Assembly: GCA_002483135.1 (NCBI GenBank)
Contig: DLHI01000021.1
Location: forward strand, 107,253-171,252
DNA length: 64,000 nt
Source of the DNA: Hyphomonadaceae bacterium UBA7672
GTDB taxonomy: Bacteria > Pseudomonadota > Alphaproteobacteria > Caulobacterales > Hyphomonadaceae
Direction of reading: 5' to 3'
Part shown: in pieces, positions 1-8,247 of the stretch
How the letters are laid out: each line of letters opens with the position of its first letter
Position numbering within the stretch: the first letter of the stretch is position 1
The notes under the pieces: model-generated
Databases searched by the model: none
What the model was told of the DNA's origin: nothing
Seen by the model: only the letters and a program-made list of their open reading frames with translations
Position numbers and translations under genes: made by a program

Positions 1-203
1 GTGGCGATCAAGTCTTCCAGGAAATCCTTCGACATGTGCCGAGTAACGGAGCCTTCCAAAGGGTCTCCCAAATTATTGGCCGTGGCGAAGAAAAGGCGTT
101 CAGACTGCAGAAGGTCAATGAATTTGGCCAGATCCATGTAACGCCACACTCGCACGTTTGGATTTGCGGGTTGCGGAAACGACGGATGCGGCGGGGCGGC
201 CAT
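1..203 (-). CDS. Partial DUF2971-like protein (N-terminal 67 residues)
   Basis: The reading frame starts with an ATG at 203 that overlaps the lepA stop codon (TGATG) and runs open to the left window edge, so only the N-terminus is visible. It contains RYMDLAKF followed by RLFFA and GDPLEGS, resembling the start of DUF2971-type proteins, where a conserved 'LF/W F ... L/N DP E' stretch follows the first helix. The family has no established biochemical function. The overlap with lepA suggests translational coupling. The family assignment rests on one short motif and could be wrong; the open frame itself is clear. Confidence 0.5.
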   Translation of the reverse strand, partial: MAAPPHPSFPQPANPNVRVWRYMDLAKFIDLLQSERLFFATANNLGDPLEGSVTRHMSKDFLEDLIA

Positions 204-2011
204 CAGTCCTCGTCCATCTTCAGCGCTGCAACGAACGCCTCTTGAGGGATCTCGACCTTGCCGAACTGGCGCATGCGCTTCTTGCCCTCTTTCTGCTTGT
301 CGAGGAGCTTGCGCTTGCGGCTGGCGTCGCCGCCATAGCACTTGGCCGTCACGTCTTTCCGCAGGGCGGAGATGGTTTCGCGCGCAATCACCTTGCCGCC
401 GATGGCTGCCTGGATCGGGATCTTGAACATCTGGCGCGGGATCAGGTCCTTCAGCTTCTCGCACATCGCGCGGCCACGCTGTTCGGCGCGGGCGCGGTGC
501 GTCAACATCGAGAGCGCATCCACCGGCTCGTCATTGACGAGGATCTGCAGCTTGACCAGATCGCCCTCGCGGCGACCGATCTGGTTGTAGTCGAACGAGG
601 CATAGCCTTTCGAGATCGACTTCAGGCGGTCGTAGAAATCGAAAACCACCTCGTTGAGCGGCAGTTCGTAGCGCAGCATGGCGCGCGCGCCGACATAGCT
701 CAGCTCTTTTTGGATGCCGCGACGGTCCTGGCACAGCTTGAGAATGCCGCCGAGATATTCGTCTGGCATGAAGATGGTCGCCTCGATCCACGGCTCCTCA
801 ATGTGGAGGATGGACATCACGTCGGGCATGTCAGCCGGGTTGTGCAGCTCGATCAGATCACCATTGCGCATGTGCAGGCCGTAGACCACCGACGGCGCCG
901 TCGCGATCAGGTCGAGATCGAACTCGCGGCTCAGGCGCTCCTGGATGATTTCAAGGTGCAGCAGGCCAAGGAAGCCACAGCGGAAGCCGAAGCCAAGCGC
1001 CGCCGACGTTTCCATCTCGTAGGAAAAGCTCGCATCGTTGAGGCGCAGCTTGCCCACCGCCGCGCGCAGGTCCTCGAACTTCGCCGCGTCCACCGGGAAC
1101 AGGCCGCAGAACACCACCGGCTGCACTTCGCGGAAACCGGGCAAGGCCTCGGCCGTCGGTTTGCGTTCGTCGGTGACAGTGTCGCCGACCGAGCAGTCGG
1201 CCACGGTCTTGATCGAGGCGGTGAAGAAGCCGACTTCGCCAGGCCCGAGTTCATCGGCATCGACCAGCTTGCCGGGGAGGAACACGCCAACGCGGTCGAG
1301 CGTGTAGTGCGCCCCGGTCTTCATCATCTGCACGGCCTGGCGCTTCTTCAGCGTGCCATCGACAATGCGCACGATAACGACGACGCCGAGATAGAGGTCG
1401 TAATATGCATCGACCAGCAGCGCCTTCAGCGGCGCATCGCGGTCGCCCGTCTTCGGCGGCGGCAGGCGCGTGACGATGGCTTCAAGCACGGTGTCGACGC
1501 CGATGCCGGTCTTGGCGGAAATCTCCAGCGCGTCGGACGCGTCGAGCCCGATAACGTCCTCGATCTGTTGCTTCACACGCGGCACGTCGGCCGCCGGCAG
1601 ATCCACCTTGTTGAGAACGGGCACGATTTCATGGTTCGCGTCGATCGCCTTGTAGACGTTGGCCAGCGTCTGCGCTTCCACGCCTTGGGACGAGTCGACC
1701 ACCAGCAGCGAGCCTTCGCAGGCGGCAAGACAGCGCGAGACCTCGTACGCGAAGTCGACGTGTCCGGGCGTATCCATCAGGTTGAGGATGTAGGTCTCGC
1801 CATCCTGCGCCTTGTAGTCGAGGCGCACAGTCTGCGCCTTGATGGTGATGCCCCGCTCCTTCTCGATATCCATCGTATCGAGGACCTGTTCGGTCATTTC
1901 GCGCGCGGCAAGGCCGCCCGTCATCTGGATGATGCGGTCCGCCAGCGTCGACTTGCCGTGGTCGATGTGGGCGATGATGGAGAAGTTTCGGATCTTGTCG
2001 CGGGGAGTCAT
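203..2011 (-). CDS. lepA: Elongation factor 4 (LepA), back-translocating GTPase
   Basis: This 602-residue protein has the full LepA length and order: a translational GTPase G domain with HIDHGKST (G1), DTPGHVDF (G3) and NKVDLP (G4), then EF-G-like domains II, III and V and the LepA-specific C-terminal domain ending in a basic stretch (DASRKRKLL, KEGKKRMRQFG). EF4 acts on stalled or mis-translocated ribosomes and affects initiation and ribosome assembly; it is cytosolic or membrane-associated. The ATG at 2011 gives the standard N-terminus (TPRDKIRNFSIIAHIDHGK). Its stop overlaps the start of the next gene. A 645-codon frame on the opposite strand is a shadow caused by GC-rich codon use. Confidence 0.98.
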   Translation of the reverse strand: MTPRDKIRNFSIIAHIDHGKSTLADRIIQMTGGLAAREMTEQVLDTMDIEKERGITIKAQTVRLDYKAQDGETYILNLMDTPGHVDFAYEVSRCLAACEGSLLVVDSSQGVEAQTLANVYKAIDANHEIVPVLNKVDLPAADVPRVKQQIEDVIGLDASDALEISAKTGIGVDTVLEAIVTRLPPPKTGDRDAPLKALLVDAYYDLYLGVVVIVRIVDGTLKKRQAVQMMKTGAHYTLDRVGVFLPGKLVDADELGPGEVGFFTASIKTVADCSVGDTVTDERKPTAEALPGFREVQPVVFCGLFPVDAAKFEDLRAAVGKLRLNDASFSYEMETSAALGFGFRCGFLGLLHLEIIQERLSREFDLDLIATAPSVVYGLHMRNGDLIELHNPADMPDVMSILHIEEPWIEATIFMPDEYLGGILKLCQDRRGIQKELSYVGARAMLRYELPLNEVVFDFYDRLKSISKGYASFDYNQIGRREGDLVKLQILVNDEPVDALSMLTHRARAEQRGRAMCEKLKDLIPRQMFKIPIQAAIGGKVIARETISALRKDVTAKCYGGDASRKRKLLDKQKEGKKRMRQFGKVEIPQEAFVAALKMDED

Positions 2012-2159
2012 GAGCGGCGCACTACCATTGCGCGTGGAATGCGCAAGAGTTCCTGTGGCCGCCGGCCTCCGGATGCCACTGCATCAACTTCTTGAAAACG
2101 CCATTTTCCCGGCAATAAGTTGGTTATCAGCGACTTTTCCCTGCTCGGGGGGACCTCCA

Positions 2160-3002
2160 ATGGCCAACGATTCCGGCGCAAGGCCGCCCCTTCAGGTCGT
2201 TCCCACCGAGGGTTCGCCCGAACCCCCGCAGAATCAAAGGGTCGAGCTGGCCCATCACCAGCGTCTGATGGAGGTCATCAGGGCCCAGTACCAACCCCGC
2301 AGCGCTCATCTGGCCGGCCAGCAGGGCCAGACGATGCGAACGCTCGGCGAGATCAAGGACGAGGAAAACCGCGAGCCGCGCTATTCCTCCCACTTCTTCT
2401 ACTGGCCGTTCCTCGCCCTGCTCGCCCTGTGCGAAGTGCCGGTCAACCGCTTCAGCTTCGAGTTGTTCTTCCGGGAAAGCCCCACGATCGCCATGGTGGT
2501 CGCCGGCCTCGTCGGCGTGGTGCTGATGGGCCTCGCCCATGGCGTCGGCACGGTTCTGCGCCACTTCGGATACAACTGGAGGCGTGGATCGCGCTGGGTC
2601 AGCATCGTCTGGCTTGCCGTGTTCGTCGCCATGATCGGGTCGCTGGTTTACGGGGTCTCCGTCTTCCGCCAGGGCTATCTCACCTTCGTCCAGCAGCCTG
2701 ACCCCACCTTCGCCCAGATGCTGCAGGACCAGCAGATCGGCCGCGTGGCGGTCACTGCACTCCAGGGCGGCCTGGGCGCCGAGGGCTGGATATTCCTCGC
2801 GCTCAATCTCGCCATCGTGGTCGTGGGTGTCAGCGCCGCCTATTTCTGCCACGACCCCCACCCGGATTACGAGAAGGTTGATCGTGAACGGCGCAAGCTC
2901 GTGAAAGCGATCGGCGCGCTCGAAGCGCGCCGTGGCAAAGCCGAAGCGCGCGAGAAGGATCGCCACGCCCGTGTCATGCGCCGGCTTGGCGCGGTGCAAT
3001 AG
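2160..3002 (+). CDS. Four-helix membrane protein with C-terminal coiled coil, unknown function
   Basis: I do not recognise a named family. The ATG at 2160 follows a GGGGGGACC ribosome-binding site; longer in-frame starts would overlap lepA antisense. The 280-residue product has a proline/glutamine-rich cytosolic N-terminus (1-75), four predicted membrane helices near 79-93, 107-127, 146-168 and 209-229, and a charged segment from 236 to 275 rich in Arg, Lys and Glu that looks like a coiled coil. It lies 16 bases upstream of a vWA-like lipoprotein gene and probably shares its mRNA, which suggests a small envelope complex. No enzymatic motif is visible. Confidence 0.75.
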   Translation: MANDSGARPPLQVVPTEGSPEPPQNQRVELAHHQRLMEVIRAQYQPRSAHLAGQQGQTMRTLGEIKDEENREPRYSSHFFYWPFLALLALCEVPVNRFSFELFFRESPTIAMVVAGLVGVVLMGLAHGVGTVLRHFGYNWRRGSRWVSIVWLAVFVAMIGSLVYGVSVFRQGYLTFVQQPDPTFAQMLQDQQIGRVAVTALQGGLGAEGWIFLALNLAIVVVGVSAAYFCHDPHPDYEKVDRERRKLVKAIGALEARRGKAEAREKDRHARVMRRLGAVQ

Positions 3003-3018
3003 GGTGAGCACGGGGCGA

Positions 3019-3822
3019 ATGTCTTCGAAGGTCGCCAGCGCCGCTGGATGTATCGCGCTTGCGACGGCCCTGCTTGCGTTGGCCGGGTGCGATGACCCTG
3101 GCGCCCATGCGGGCGGTGGGCCCAACAGCCGCGCGGCCTACTGCGAGTATGGCAAGAACGCTGCCCTCTTTCTCGTCGATCGCACGACACAGTATGACGA
3201 GACAGATCAGCGCGTGATGGTCGAGAGCATAGGCTCGGTGATCGACAGTCTGGGGACCGGTGATCGCTTCGTGCTGGCGACCATCGATTCACACTACACC
3301 GGCTCCGAGCCGCTGGCGAACGAATGCAAGCCCGGCTGTCCGGCGCAGGGCGCCCTTGAGGCGGTGACGGGCGGCTGCAGCGGGATGATCGCCCAGGCCG
3401 ATCTGCGTACCTTCAAGACCCAGCTTGCCGAAGGGGTTCGCCCGCTCGCAACGACAAACGAAGAAGCGAAATTCTCCGACATTGCCGGCACCATCGCGCA
3501 ATGGACCCAGAGCCCGCCAGCCGGCAAGCCGTTCAACCAGGTCTATATCTTCTCGGATATGCTGGAGAACAGCCAGGCGATACCCTGGTCGAAGTTCAAG
3601 ACCATTGAGCCCGCGGACGCCATCGCCCGCATGACCGAGCTGAACCGCCTTCCATCTGTCGAAGGCGCGACGGTGCGTATCGTCGGCTTTGGGCGCCTGC
3701 ACGATCCCGGCCGCCCTCCGCTCGCCGCAGACCAGGACGCCCGCTTCCGCACCTTCTGGAGCGACTACTTCAAGGCCGGCGGCGCCACGAGCGTCACGTT
3801 CGAGGGGGCGATCAGGAACTGA
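3019..3822 (+). CDS. vWA-like lipoprotein, unknown function
   Basis: The 267-residue product starts at ATG 3019 (a GTG at 3004 is an alternative). It opens with a lipoprotein signal whose lipobox is LAGC, with the lipidated cysteine at residue 24. The mature part has a first strand ALFLVDRTTQYDET and a central strand VYIFSDMLENS, a layout typical of von Willebrand factor A or Rossmann-like folds, although the canonical DxSxS metal site is altered to DRTTQ. The spacing of 16 bases after the four-helix membrane protein and 35 bases before the GH16 gene suggests one operon. It may act as a periplasmic binding partner; the specific role is unknown. Confidence 0.7.
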   Translation: MSSKVASAAGCIALATALLALAGCDDPGAHAGGGPNSRAAYCEYGKNAALFLVDRTTQYDETDQRVMVESIGSVIDSLGTGDRFVLATIDSHYTGSEPLANECKPGCPAQGALEAVTGGCSGMIAQADLRTFKTQLAEGVRPLATTNEEAKFSDIAGTIAQWTQSPPAGKPFNQVYIFSDMLENSQAIPWSKFKTIEPADAIARMTELNRLPSVEGATVRIVGFGRLHDPGRPPLAADQDARFRTFWSDYFKAGGATSVTFEGAIRN

Positions 3823-3857
3823 CCTGATGATGGCGCGCATGTTGCGCCTCCGGCCCC

Positions 3858-4829
3858 ATGGATCAGAGACACCGCCCCGACCCGGATCGTCTTTCCCGCC
3901 CGGCGCGAATCCCGGCCTGGCAGGTCGCCGCGCTGGCGTGCAGCGCGCTCGTGATCCTGGGCCTCGCCGTGCTGCTGGGAATCGGTCAGCCAACCGCAAA
4001 TGACCAGCGGGCCATCGCCGCCCGCGAACACCCCTCCCAACAGACGCCGGAAGCGATGGCCGCCCTGCCCGAACCCGGTCCCGTCGCCGACCCCGAAGCA
4101 GGCGCCGCACCTGCCGCTGCAGCCGCCGCTCCCCCGCCGCGAATTCAGTCCGGCGTCACGTTCGTCGACCGCTTCGACCGGGCCGACATCACCGACCGCT
4201 GGTTCCTGTCCGACGGCTGGTCGAACGGCCCGTGGATGGCGAATGACTGGCGCGCCAGCGAGGTCGAGATCACGCCGGACGGCGTGTCCCTTCATCTCCG
4301 CAAGGCGCCCGCCGGTTCGGAGTTCGAATACGCTGGCGCCGAAATCCGTACGCACGACTTCTTCCGCTACGGCTATTTCGAAGCGCGCATGCGCGTGCCG
4401 CGCGGCAGCGGCGTGATCACCGGGATGTTCACCTATGCAGACCGCACCGAAACCATGAAACCCAACGAGATCGACATCGAGATCCTCGGCCGCGCGCCGA
4501 AGGTCGCCGAACTCACCGTCCACGAGAGCGGCAAGGCGACCTCGCACAAATACACCATGCCCTTCGACTCATCCGACGGCTTCCATACCTATGCCTTCGA
4601 CTGGCAACCGGGCCACGTTCGCTGGTACGTCGATGGCAAGCTCGTCCATGCAGAAGCCGGTAGCGCGGCGCAGCGCGTGGTGCGCCCCCAGCAACTCCTC
4701 TTCAGCGTGTGGGGCAGCAAGAAACTCGCTGCGTGGGCCGGCGAGCTTCGCCCGTCGGACGCACCCTGGCGGCTCGACATCGCCTGCGTCGCCTATTCGC
4801 CCACCTTCACCGCTCCGCTCTGTGACTGA
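3858..4829 (+). CDS. Glycoside hydrolase family 16 protein, membrane-anchored
   Basis: The 323-residue protein has a short cytosolic N-terminus, one membrane helix around residues 20-42, an Ala/Pro-rich linker to about residue 95 and a GH16 beta-jelly-roll domain. The catalytic signature EIDIE lies at residues 204-208 (nucleophile E204, D206, acid/base E208), followed by HTYAFDWQPGHVRWYVDG, the conserved GH16 strand pair. GH16 enzymes cut beta-1,3/1,4-glucans, agars, carrageenans or act as transglycosylases; the substrate cannot be deduced here. The active site would lie in the periplasm. It is the third gene of a tight co-directional run with a vWA-like lipoprotein, hinting at envelope or exopolysaccharide work. 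Confidence 0.88.
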   Translation: MDQRHRPDPDRLSRPARIPAWQVAALACSALVILGLAVLLGIGQPTANDQRAIAAREHPSQQTPEAMAALPEPGPVADPEAGAAPAAAAAAPPPRIQSGVTFVDRFDRADITDRWFLSDGWSNGPWMANDWRASEVEITPDGVSLHLRKAPAGSEFEYAGAEIRTHDFFRYGYFEARMRVPRGSGVITGMFTYADRTETMKPNEIDIEILGRAPKVAELTVHESGKATSHKYTMPFDSSDGFHTYAFDWQPGHVRWYVDGKLVHAEAGSAAQRVVRPQQLLFSVWGSKKLAAWAGELRPSDAPWRLDIACVAYSPTFTAPLCD

Positions 4830-5003
4830 GCCTCCGGTCAGCCTTTCCCAGCGGAATTGCGCTCTGTAACGCTTTGTTGCTGACACGTTGTTGATCGCGC
4901 GGCCCTGCAGGCGCGTTGCTGCGAACACGACTTTCCGGTATCAACCTAACCAATTGTGACGATCCCGCAGATGGATCGCGCAGCAGCGCTGGAAGGAAAT
5001 CAC

Positions 5004-6992
5004 ATGAAAGCCAGAACCCTCGGTTTGGCGTTGGCCTCGGCCGCCGCCATCGCCATGATCGCAGCGGGCGTCGCAGCCAACGGCCAGGTCGTCGGCGCCA
5101 ACGTATCGGCGAGCCAGCTTAAGGCGCCCGAACGCGCCGACAACTTCCGCCTCGTCGACCAGAATTCGCGTGCTCACCTTCTGGCCTACTACAAGTACGC
5201 CCCGGCAATCGTGATCGTCAGCCACGCCACCGGCTCGGCCGACATGAACGATGCGGCGCTCACGCTCCGCAACCTGCAGGCATCCTTCAAGACGTCCGGT
5301 GCAGAGCTCCTGTTCATCAACTCCACACCCGGCGTGAAACGCGAAGCCATCTCCGCCGACATGAAAGCGCTCGGCCTCGACGCTCCCGTGATGATGGACG
5401 ACACCCAGCTCATCGGCGAAAGTCTCGGCATCAGCCACGTCGCCCAGGCGCTGGTGATCGATCCGCGCACGATGAAGATCGTCTACTCCGGCCCGATTGC
5501 GGGCCACCTATCCGGCAAGACCGGCGGCGACAAGACCGCCTACGTCGCCGACGCCGTCGCCGCCCTGGTCAAGGGCCAGCCGGTGAAGATCGCGACGGCC
5601 GAACTCGCCACCGCGCCCATCGCCTTCCCGAACCGCGACGCCAAGGCGAGCCACGTCAACATCTCGTACGAGAAAGACATCTCGCCGATCCTCGCGAAGA
5701 ACTGCGTCGCCTGCCACTCCGAAGGCGGTATCGGCCCGTTCGCGATGAACAGCTACGAGATGGTCAAGCAGTTCTCGGGCATGATCCGCGAGTCAATCCG
5801 CACGGACCGCATGCCGCCCTTCCACGCCGATCCGCATGTCGGCCAGTTCACCGGCGACATGAACCTCTCGCCGAAGGACACGCAGACCCTGATCCACTGG
5901 ATCGAGGCCGGCGCCCCGCGCGGCACAGGCTCCGACCCGCTGAAGATCAACGCCAAACCCGCCCCGGAATGGGAACTCGGCACGCCTGACTATGTCATTG
6001 AACTGCCGGCCTACACCGTGCCCGCCTCGGGCGTCGTCGACTACCAGAACCCGGTCGTCCTCAACCAGTTGCCCCAGGGCCGCTGGCTGCGCGCCTCCAC
6101 GGTGAAGCCGTCCGACCGCCAGGCCGTTCACCATCTGCTCTCGAACGGTGTTGGCGGCTACGCCGTCGGCGCCGAGACGTCGAAGTATCCGGAAGGCACT
6201 GGCACCTGGGTCGCCCCGGGCCAGAAGTTCCAGTTCCAGATGCACTACACGCCCTATGGCAAGGAGACGGTCGAGAAGACCCGCGTCGGCCTCTACTTCT
6301 ATCCGGAAGGTTCGCCCCCGGAGATCATGCGCCGCTCGGCCGTGATCGCCAACGCCGGCATCGAGATCCCGCCGAACACGCCGCGTCACGAGGAGACCGC
6401 CTACATCACCTTCCCCGAGAAGGCGACGCTGTTCTCGATCTTCCCGCACGCTCACTATCGCGGCGACAGCATGGCTATCTCCCTGCTGCGTCCGGGCGCG
6501 ACGAGCGAGGAACTCATCCTCTCCATCCCGAAATACGACTTCAACTGGCAGCGCGGCTATGACTTCAAGGAGCCAATCAGCATCGCACCGGGCACGAAGC
6601 TGATCACGCGCTATGTCTACGACAACTCAGCCAACAACCCGGCCAACCCGGATCCGACCATCAAGGTCACCTGGGGCGAGCAGTCGTGGGAAGAGATGCA
6701 GTACACCGCACTCGGCTTCCGCTGGGACGACGAGACCGTCGCCAACCGCAAGAACGACTACCAGACGCGCCTTGAGGACTCGCGCGCCATGGGTATCATG
6801 GACACGAACCTCGACGACAAGGTCGCCAAGTCCGAGGTTCGTGGCCGCATGGCGCAGATGCTGCTCGCCAACTGGGACATGGCCGACACCAACAAGGATG
6901 GCTATCTGACCGCCAACGAGATGACGGCGATCAACCAGTTCATGAACCGCCGCATCCGCGAGGCGCAGGCCCAGCAGAGCGTCGGCCAGTAA
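5004..6992 (+). CDS. Redoxin / cytochrome c / type II copper monooxygenase-like / EF-hand fusion
   Basis: A 662-residue secreted protein. The ATG at 5004 follows GGAAGGA and begins a signal peptide. In order: a thioredoxin-fold redoxin domain (about 40-190) that has HATGS where a peroxidatic CxxC would sit; a c-type heme motif CVACH at 234-238 followed by RMPPFHAD, which may give an axial ligand; a region with HH, HYTPYG, FPHAHYRG and WEEMQY, the pattern of copper type II ascorbate-dependent monooxygenases; and two EF-hand loops at 600-611 (DTNLDDKVAKSE) and 628-639 (DTNKDGYLTANE). It probably acts in the periplasm in electron transfer or hydroxylation, with calcium-stabilised C-terminus. Substrate unknown. 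It ends at a hairpin terminator. Confidence 0.85.
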   Translation: MKARTLGLALASAAAIAMIAAGVAANGQVVGANVSASQLKAPERADNFRLVDQNSRAHLLAYYKYAPAIVIVSHATGSADMNDAALTLRNLQASFKTSGAELLFINSTPGVKREAISADMKALGLDAPVMMDDTQLIGESLGISHVAQALVIDPRTMKIVYSGPIAGHLSGKTGGDKTAYVADAVAALVKGQPVKIATAELATAPIAFPNRDAKASHVNISYEKDISPILAKNCVACHSEGGIGPFAMNSYEMVKQFSGMIRESIRTDRMPPFHADPHVGQFTGDMNLSPKDTQTLIHWIEAGAPRGTGSDPLKINAKPAPEWELGTPDYVIELPAYTVPASGVVDYQNPVVLNQLPQGRWLRASTVKPSDRQAVHHLLSNGVGGYAVGAETSKYPEGTGTWVAPGQKFQFQMHYTPYGKETVEKTRVGLYFYPEGSPPEIMRRSAVIANAGIEIPPNTPRHEETAYITFPEKATLFSIFPHAHYRGDSMAISLLRPGATSEELILSIPKYDFNWQRGYDFKEPISIAPGTKLITRYVYDNSANNPANPDPTIKVTWGEQSWEEMQYTALGFRWDDETVANRKNDYQTRLEDSRAMGIMDTNLDDKVAKSEVRGRMAQMLLANWDMADTNKDGYLTANEMTAINQFMNRRIREAQAQQSVGQ

Positions 6993-7013
6993 GAGCTGTT
7001 GGACGAAAAACGG

Positions 7014-7043
7014 AACAGGCGGGCCGCAAGGTCCGCCTGTTTT
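7014..7043 (+). terminator. Rho-independent terminator of the redoxin fusion gene
   Basis: Twenty-one bases after the stop codon lies a GC-rich stem (AACAGGCGG paired with CCGCCTGTT) closed by a GCAA tetraloop and followed by TTT. Confidence 0.8.
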
Positions 7044-7065
7044 CGACTTTAAAGCCCGAAACTAT

Positions 7066-7190
7066 CCCGCTCATCCTGACGAAAGTCAGGATCCAGGGAC
7101 AGTCTCGCTCCTCGAACAGACTTGAAGCTTCACGCCGGAACAAGCCTCGCAGTCAGCACTGGGTCCTGACTTTCGTCAGGACGAGCGCGG
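7066..7190. repeat. Double-hairpin intergenic element, family A copy 1
   Basis: Two inverted arms of about 27 bases (7069-7095 and 7160-7186) differ at two positions; each arm contains its own hairpin CCTGAC-GAAA-GTCAGG. The core holds TTGAAGCTTCA and CACGCCGGAA. A second copy is at 56081-56206. No coding potential is evident. Confidence 0.85.
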
Positions 7191-7224
7191 TTGGACCTGT
7201 GTTTCAACCCTCACCGCTCCAGCC

Positions 7225-8247
7225 TCACACCGGCTTCAGCCGATGGTGGACCACGCCCCACTCATTGCCGCCGGCATGGCCGAACAGCCCGGCAGTCGCG
7301 AGGAAGAACAGCCGCCAGCGGTTCTCCCACAGGCGCGCATCCACGCCGTAGACCTTCGCAAGGATCGGACGGATTGCCTCGCGATTGGCGTCAAAATTCT
7401 TCAGCCAGTCGAGCGCCGTGCGCTGGTAGTTCCTGCCATTCCACCACCACTCATGCTCCACCGAGAACAGGTCCGGAAAATTGCCGGCAAGGTCACGGCT
7501 CGGCATCACGCCGCCCGCAAAGAAATGATGCGCCACCCAGTCGGCCGGATCGTTCACGTCGAACCGGTATGGCGCCGTGCGATGCGCGAACACATGCATC
7601 AGCATCTTCCCATCCGGCTTCAGCCACCGCCTGCAACGCTCCAGCAGAGCCCGCCAGTTCGACATGTGCTCGAACATTTCCACCGAGACGATGCGATCGA
7701 ACTTCTCGTCCGTGTCGAACACATTCATGTCCGCCATCACGATGCGCAGGTTGGTCAGCCCCTGCCGCGCCGCGCTCGCCTCGATATGCGCACGCTGGCT
7801 GGCCGAGTTGGAGACCGCCATGATCTTCGCGCTGGGATACCGCGCGGCCATGAACAGCGACATCGATCCCCAGCCGCATCCAAGCTCGAGGATATGCTGC
7901 CCATCCGCGAGTTCGGCATTGGCGCATGTCTGCTGCAACGCGCGCACTTCCGCCTGCGCCAGCGTTTCGCCTGCCTCGTAGAGACAGCTCGAATACTTGA
8001 AGCGCGGCCCGAGACACAGAGCAAAGAACTCCGCCGGCACCTCATAGTGCTGCGCGTTGGCGTCCACCGTGTGCGTGGCGATCGGATGGGCCCGCATGTC
8101 CTCGGCAAAGCGCGCCGAAGCGTCGGCCGGAGTATGCTTCAGGTGGCGCCTCACATTCCCGACCAGGAACGACACCGCGCCCTTGCGCACAATGTCGGGC
8201 AATGGCGCGCCTTCAAAGGCGATAATCGCGCGCGATACAAAGCTCAT
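7225..8247 (-). CDS. Cyclopropane-fatty-acyl-phospholipid synthase family methyltransferase
   Basis: The 340-residue protein matches the CFA synthase family: FKYSSCLYEAGETLAQAE is the family signature before the SAM-binding motif ILELGCGWGS, and the C-terminus carries the aromatic-rich substrate region. These enzymes transfer a methylene from SAM to unsaturated acyl chains of membrane phospholipids; related members in this family modify other lipids. At 340 residues it is a little shorter than E. coli Cfa (382). The start codon overlaps the stop of the upstream DUF1295 gene by four bases (ATGA), so the two are translationally coupled and likely act on the same membrane lipids. Confidence 0.9.
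   Translation of the reverse strand: MSFVSRAIIAFEGAPLPDIVRKGAVSFLVGNVRRHLKHTPADASARFAEDMRAHPIATHTVDANAQHYEVPAEFFALCLGPRFKYSSCLYEAGETLAQAEVRALQQTCANAELADGQHILELGCGWGSMSLFMAARYPSAKIMAVSNSASQRAHIEASAARQGLTNLRIVMADMNVFDTDEKFDRIVSVEMFEHMSNWRALLERCRRWLKPDGKMLMHVFAHRTAPYRFDVNDPADWVAHHFFAGGVMPSRDLAGNFPDLFSVEHEWWWNGRNYQRTALDWLKNFDANREAIRPILAKVYGVDARLWENRWRLFFLATAGLFGHAGGNEWGVVHHRLKPV

Noticed and set aside
158..2095. 645-codon plus-strand frame covering lepA
   Set aside because: It is the antisense of lepA and has no conserved motif; GC-rich codon bias makes such shadows common.
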